Shown: positions 5,889-8,516 of the stretch, piece after piece
How positions within the stretch are numbered: the first letter of the stretch is position 1
Layout of the letters: the number at the start of each line of letters is the position of its first letter
Source: an uncultured Slackia sp.
GTDB taxonomy: Bacteria > Actinomycetota > Coriobacteriia > Coriobacteriales > Eggerthellaceae
Direction: 5' to 3'
Assembly: GCA_934646845.1 (NCBI GenBank)
Contig: CAKUEV010000074.1
Coordinates: forward strand, 1-8,516
Length of the DNA stretch: 8,516 nt
The notes under the pieces: generated by a model
What the model was told of the DNA's origin: nothing
Database searches by the model: none
What the model saw: only the letters and a program-made list of their open reading frames with translations
Made by a program: the position numbers and the translations under genes

Positions 5889-6734
5889 CTATTGGGTGAG
5901 CGTGTGCAGCTTCTCTTCGAACGCGAGGCCATCGGTGCGCGGAATGCCCAAATCGATGCTTGCCTGAACGCAGTCATGGGCAAACCTCGTTGCTTTTTCG
6001 ATTGACTTTCTGAACGGAACTCCGTTTACGGCATCGGCTGCGATGATTGCCGAGAAAACGTCGCCCGTTCCCGAACGCTGCTCGCCGAGCTTCTCGCCTG
6101 TTACGGTGAAAGGCTCCCTCCCTCGTTCAAGGCATGCATTCGACATGGTCGAACCGTGTTCGACACCTGTCACAACGACTTTAGACGGACCCATATCGCA
6201 CAGCTTTTGGGCGAGCGAGAAGGCATCGTCGAAGCTCATATGTGGGTCGTAATCGACGTTTGCGAGGATGCACGCCTCGGTGATGTTGGGCGTGATGATG
6301 TCGGCGTGGGCAACGAGTTCGGCCATGCGCCCGCACATTTCAGGCGTATAGGTGCCGTAGGCCTTTCCCTCGTCACCCATAACTGGATCGACGAGCGTTA
6401 CGCAGTCGTCACCACCAAATTCATCAATGAAATCGCGCACGATTGAAATTTGCTCGGCTGAATCGAGAAATCCGGTGCAAATGCCACGGAATTGCAGGTT
6501 GAGTTTGCGCCACTCATCAATATGCTCGTGCATATGGGGCGTGAAATCTTGGAAACTGTAGCTCGGAAAGCCCGTGTGATTGCTCAGGATTGACGTCGGC
6601 AGCACGCAGCACTGCACGCCCAGCTGGGAAATAATGGGTAATTGCACAGCGACGGAACACCTGCCGAAGCCGGTGATGTCGTTGATGAGGGCAATCTTCT
6701 TTTGGTTATTGTGGTTTGGGGCGATGCTTTGCAC
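5889..6734 (-). CDS. Pyridoxal/pyridoxamine kinase (vitamin B6 salvage)
   Basis: A 281-residue ribokinase-superfamily enzyme that phosphorylates pyridoxal, pyridoxamine or pyridoxine with ATP to make the B6 cofactor forms, in the cytoplasm. Diagnostic parts are INDITGFGRCS near the start (17-27), LSNHTGFPS (50-58), DPVMGDEGK (116-124), TPNITEA (148-154), and GTGD (222-225), whose Asp225 is the expected catalytic base. Length is normal. The start is a GTG at 6734 preceded by AGAAAG; the next in-frame Met would cut off the conserved N-terminus. A consensus -10 box lies 36 bases upstream. The product is close to the PdxY/PdxK-type kinases of Gram-positive bacteria. The exact substrate preference is not visible, so I give no symbol. 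Confidence 0.93.
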   Translation of the reverse strand: MQSIAPNHNNQKKIALINDITGFGRCSVAVQLPIISQLGVQCCVLPTSILSNHTGFPSYSFQDFTPHMHEHIDEWRKLNLQFRGICTGFLDSAEQISIVRDFIDEFGGDDCVTLVDPVMGDEGKAYGTYTPEMCGRMAELVAHADIITPNITEACILANVDYDPHMSFDDAFSLAQKLCDMGPSKVVVTGVEHGSTMSNACLERGREPFTVTGEKLGEQRSGTGDVFSAIIAADAVNGVPFRKSIEKATRFAHDCVQASIDLGIPRTDGLAFEEKLHTLTQ

Positions 6735-6770
6735 GGTAGTCTTTCTGTCGCTATTTCAGAGCGGTTAGCT

Positions 6771-6798
6771 ATTATAGTGGTAGGTTGAATCGCGGAAA
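6771..6798 (-). promoter_or_regulatory. Promoter of the pyridoxal kinase gene
   Basis: The minus strand has a perfect TATAAT at 6776-6771. TTTCCG (6798-6793), 16 bases further upstream, is a poor -35 match. Transcription would start near 6764, about 30 bases before the GTG start codon. Confidence 0.55.
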
Positions 6799-6893
6799 GC
6801 GCTGTGCGTGGTATTGCGTCGGAAATATAGAACGTTTCGCGTGTTATTGAAGATGGTCTATAGGAATTATTGGTCGCATTCGAGGAGGGCGCC

Positions 6894-7196
6894 ATGGGCA
6901 GCAAAAAACGTTCGTCATGGTCGAAGCAGAAAGCGGAGTTTGCTGCCGGACTGGATGATTTTTCCGGCATGGATGATATATTCGCGCGCGAAGAGGCGCA
7001 TCGGGAAAAGGCCAGCGCCGATCATGAGGCGGCGCGTCGTCGCAAGGCATGCGAGTCGAAGAACCGTTATGCTTCGCGTGCGGAGGCCGAAGAAAATCTT
7101 GCGTGGTGTGAGCATAATGGCAAGCGCGGCTTGTCTGTTTATCGGTGTCCCTACTGCGATGGTTGGCATCTCACGTCGCATCCCTGGGATGAATAA
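6894..7196 (+). CDS. Small basic protein with C-terminal Cys/His (zinc-ribbon-like) motif
   Basis: A 100-residue protein of unknown function. The N-terminal half is highly charged and probably helical (KKR near the start, acidic 21-34, then EAARRRK). The C-terminal half resembles small zinc-binding proteins common in actinobacteria: Cys53-x-SKNRYASRAEAE, Cys72-x-His74, then YRCPYCDGWHLTSHP with Cys85, Cys88, His92 and His96 as likely metal ligands. The frame is open from an ATG at 6870, but GGAGG (6884-6888) sits five bases before ATG 6894, so I use the latter. It is divergent from the pyridoxal kinase and convergent with rsmJ. A nucleic-acid role is a guess from charge and fold type only. 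Confidence 0.8.
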   Translation: MGSKKRSSWSKQKAEFAAGLDDFSGMDDIFAREEAHREKASADHEAARRRKACESKNRYASRAEAEENLAWCEHNGKRGLSVYRCPYCDGWHLTSHPWDE

Positions 7197-7230
7197 CGCG
7201 TCCTTTATTGCTTTAGTTCTATATCGTTTG

Positions 7231-7266
7231 AAAAGCGATGCGCGACATAGAGCGCATCGCTTTTTT
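7231..7266 (+). terminator. Bidirectional terminator shared by convergent genes
   Basis: AAAAGCGATGCGC (7231-7243) pairs perfectly with GCGCATCGCTTTT (7252-7264) over an eight-base loop and is followed by six Ts on the plus strand. On the minus strand the same stem ends in TTTT, and the methyltransferase stop codon (7265-7267) abuts it. It therefore ends both the small-protein gene and the rsmJ-like gene. Confidence 0.9.
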
Positions 7267-7942
7267 ATTGGAGCTTCGTGCTTGGCGGAACCAGCACGTC
7301 GTAACGTACCGCCTTGCCCGCAATCGAATAACTTGGCTTTATTCCGGCAAGGTGCCCCCCCTTCACGGGGCGCTTAATAACGACCTTGCGGGGACCGGCT
7401 GCGAACGCAGCGCGGATAAGCGTTTCTTCTTCTGCTTCATCGCAGGGGTTTTCGAGCACATGCAGGAGCTGGAACTTCTTCTTCACCGCAGCGCTTTTTT
7501 GGCGTGCGGGAAACATTGGATCAAGGTAAATCACGTCGGGAGGTACATCGTCCGATTTCACGAGTGCCGCGAGGTGCTGAAGGCTGTCGCCACGTTCAAG
7601 CGACATTCTTTTCGCTATGCCAGATACCACCGGGTTATTACCAGCCCTCGAAAGGCCATCTTCCAGAAGCGCCGCGATGGTTTCGTCGCGCTCGAACATG
7701 CGCACCGTGAAGCCTGCTGCGGCGAGCAAAAAGGAATCTTGGCCAAGGCCGGCAGTGCAGTCGATGGCGGTAGGGGATTGTGCCCCTTTGACTTTCGCCG
7801 CCTTTACAAGCAACTCTTGCTGAAGCCGTCCAGGTTTAATACGGGGAAGCATCTCTTCGAAATCGCAACGCAGTTCCATGTTGTCGCCTACGAGGGTTAG
7901 TCCCGCATCTGTTTCGCGTAGCTCGACCGATTTCGGTGCCAT
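7265..7942 (-). CDS. rsmJ: 16S rRNA guanine-N2 methyltransferase, RsmJ family
   Basis: A 225-residue class I SAM-dependent methyltransferase. RsmJ of E. coli makes m2G1516 in 16S rRNA. The match to that family is strong: GRLQQELLVKAAKVKG (38-53), SAM-binding motif DCTAGLGQD (61-69), FERD (83-86) as the ribose-binding acidic turn, VIYLDPMFPARQKSAAVKK (138-155) with the catalytic-loop DPMFP, and VVIKRP (187-192). Length is slightly below the E. coli enzyme. The frame opens at an ATG at 7960, but GAGGGAG (7948-7954) is correctly placed only for ATG 7942. No gene in the window is co-directional nearby. The family is best known from gamma-proteobacteria; whether this homologue modifies the same base is inferred. 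Confidence 0.9.
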   Translation of the reverse strand: MAPKSVELRETDAGLTLVGDNMELRCDFEEMLPRIKPGRLQQELLVKAAKVKGAQSPTAIDCTAGLGQDSFLLAAAGFTVRMFERDETIAALLEDGLSRAGNNPVVSGIAKRMSLERGDSLQHLAALVKSDDVPPDVIYLDPMFPARQKSAAVKKKFQLLHVLENPCDEAEEETLIRAAFAAGPRKVVIKRPVKGGHLAGIKPSYSIAGKAVRYDVLVPPSTKLQ

Positions 7943-8376
7943 GTCTTCTCCCTCATACATGATTGCCGATTTCTTTCATAGTGACAGCGTACCTGAATCG
8001 GACAATTCCAGGCGGTTCGTTTAGGAAAAGCGCATTTGCTTTGAGTTGTTCCGTTGTGGAAAAGAACAATGCGCAAACAGGGAAGCTTTACAAGGTAAAT
8101 TGATAATGATAAAGCGTAAATATGTCAACAACTTTACGCTGCCGCTAGGCATGATACTGAAACTATTCTTTGTAACACCATTGCGTCGAATGGCGGTTTT
8201 CGCATGTATTCCAAACAGATATGGCCATATGCCCCATGCGCTCCTTCGCCTTTTCATCGATGAAATACACCGTTTGGTATTCCTTGGGGGCATGACTTCT
8301 TTTCTCGCGGTACCATGAATCCAACTGTTTGAAAATCGAGCTGCTGTTGCAGGCGATTGATCAAGGAGGCCTGTGT
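7943..8376. other. Intergenic region upstream of fbp
   Basis: These 434 bases look more AT-rich than the genes around them and hold no gene I can support. A plus-strand frame at 8046-8318 and a minus-strand frame at 8021-8293 lack ribosome sites and family resemblance. Bases 8163-8360 on the minus strand are open without an ATG start and read somewhat protein-like (see findings). Several dyads lie here: TTGTTC/GAACAA (8046-8051, 8064-8069), AGCGTAAA/TTTACGCT (8113-8140), ATATGGCCATAT (8219-8230) and TTTCATCGATGAAA (8252-8265). I see no clear promoter for fbp. Confidence 0.6.
8113..8140. repeat. Perfect inverted repeat upstream of fbp
   Basis: AGCGTAAA (8113-8120) and TTTACGCT (8133-8140) are exact complements separated by 12 bases. 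No T-run follows on either strand, so a protein-binding site or an RNA structure in a long leader is more likely than a terminator. Confidence 0.4.
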
Positions 8377-8516
8377 ATGGATGCTGCTGAAAAGCGCTAT
8401 CTCGAACTTCTTTCTCGCTCGTTTCCTACGGTCGCAAAAGCGTCCGCCGAAGTTATAAATCTGAGCGCGATTCTTAATTTGCCAAAGGGTACGGAGTTCT
8501 TCGCTTCCGATATTCA
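8377..8516 (+). CDS. fbp: Fructose-1,6-bisphosphatase class III, N-terminal fragment
   Basis: The first 46 codons are present; the gene runs off the right edge. The class III enzyme hydrolyses fructose 1,6-bisphosphate to fructose 6-phosphate in gluconeogenesis and is usually about 640-670 residues long. The fragment aligns with Bacillus subtilis Fbp as I remember it: an opening KRYLELLSRSFPTVAKA, then EVINLSAILNLPKGTEFF (25-42) and the start of the phosphoesterase motif SDIH (44-47, the His codon cut by the edge; B. subtilis SDLHGE). A very strong AAGGAGG (8363-8369) sits seven bases before the ATG. The truncation is only the window boundary. Confidence 0.9.
   Translation, partial: MDAAEKRYLELLSRSFPTVAKASAEVINLSAILNLPKGTEFFASDI

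Noticed and set aside
8046..8318. 90-codon plus-strand frame upstream of fbp
   Set aside because: No ribosome site, no recognisable domain, and it overlaps dyads and an equally long opposite frame; kept only as part of the intergenic description.

Overview
The window looks like an ordinary chromosomal stretch from an anaerobic gut bacterium. The best guess is an actinobacterium of the class Coriobacteriia (Eggerthellaceae-like). This is inferred from the mix of a bile salt hydrolase of the Bifidobacterium type, a short clostridial/actinobacterial-type deformylase, a TatD-associated radical SAM protein, a fosmidomycin-resistance-type transporter and a class III fructose-1,6-bisphosphatase, in DNA of roughly 50-55 % GC judged by eye. 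No marker gene is present, so the assignment is tentative. There are no mobile elements, CRISPR arrays, tRNAs or rRNAs.

Layout, left to right. Bases 1-104 hold two tandem hairpin terminators, probably closing a plus-strand gene that lies outside the window. On the minus strand follow a peptide-deformylase-like protein (202-627) whose catalytic glutamate is replaced by methionine, and a bile salt hydrolase (736-1704). A 527-base divergent intergenic region (1705-2231) separates the hydrolase from a plus-strand 14-helix MFS efflux pump (2232-3719). It carries two dyad elements, a promoter, an eight-codon mini-ORF and a perfect 16-bp intrinsic terminator with no plus-strand gene upstream, which together look like a transcription attenuator. 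Convergent to the pump, on the minus strand, lies an Fsr-type MFS transporter (3850-5013), preceded in the same direction by a TatD-associated radical SAM protein (5068-5697) and a pyridoxal/pyridoxamine kinase (5889-6734). From 6894 a plus-strand gene encodes a 100-residue cysteine/histidine-rich small protein. It shares a bidirectional terminator with the convergent rsmJ-like 16S rRNA methyltransferase (7265-7942). A 434-base non-coding region rich in dyads leads to the first 46 codons of fructose-1,6-bisphosphatase class III (8377 to the right edge).

How the genes fit together: the bile salt hydrolase removes glycine or taurine from conjugated bile acids, and the divergent pump is a reasonable candidate exporter for the toxic free bile acids or for another drug-like compound. 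The attenuator would switch the pump on only when needed. The other genes are housekeeping or cofactor functions (vitamin B6 salvage, rRNA methylation, gluconeogenesis) without an obvious shared pathway. The most notable observations are the leader/attenuator in front of the pump and the catalytically altered deformylase homologue.
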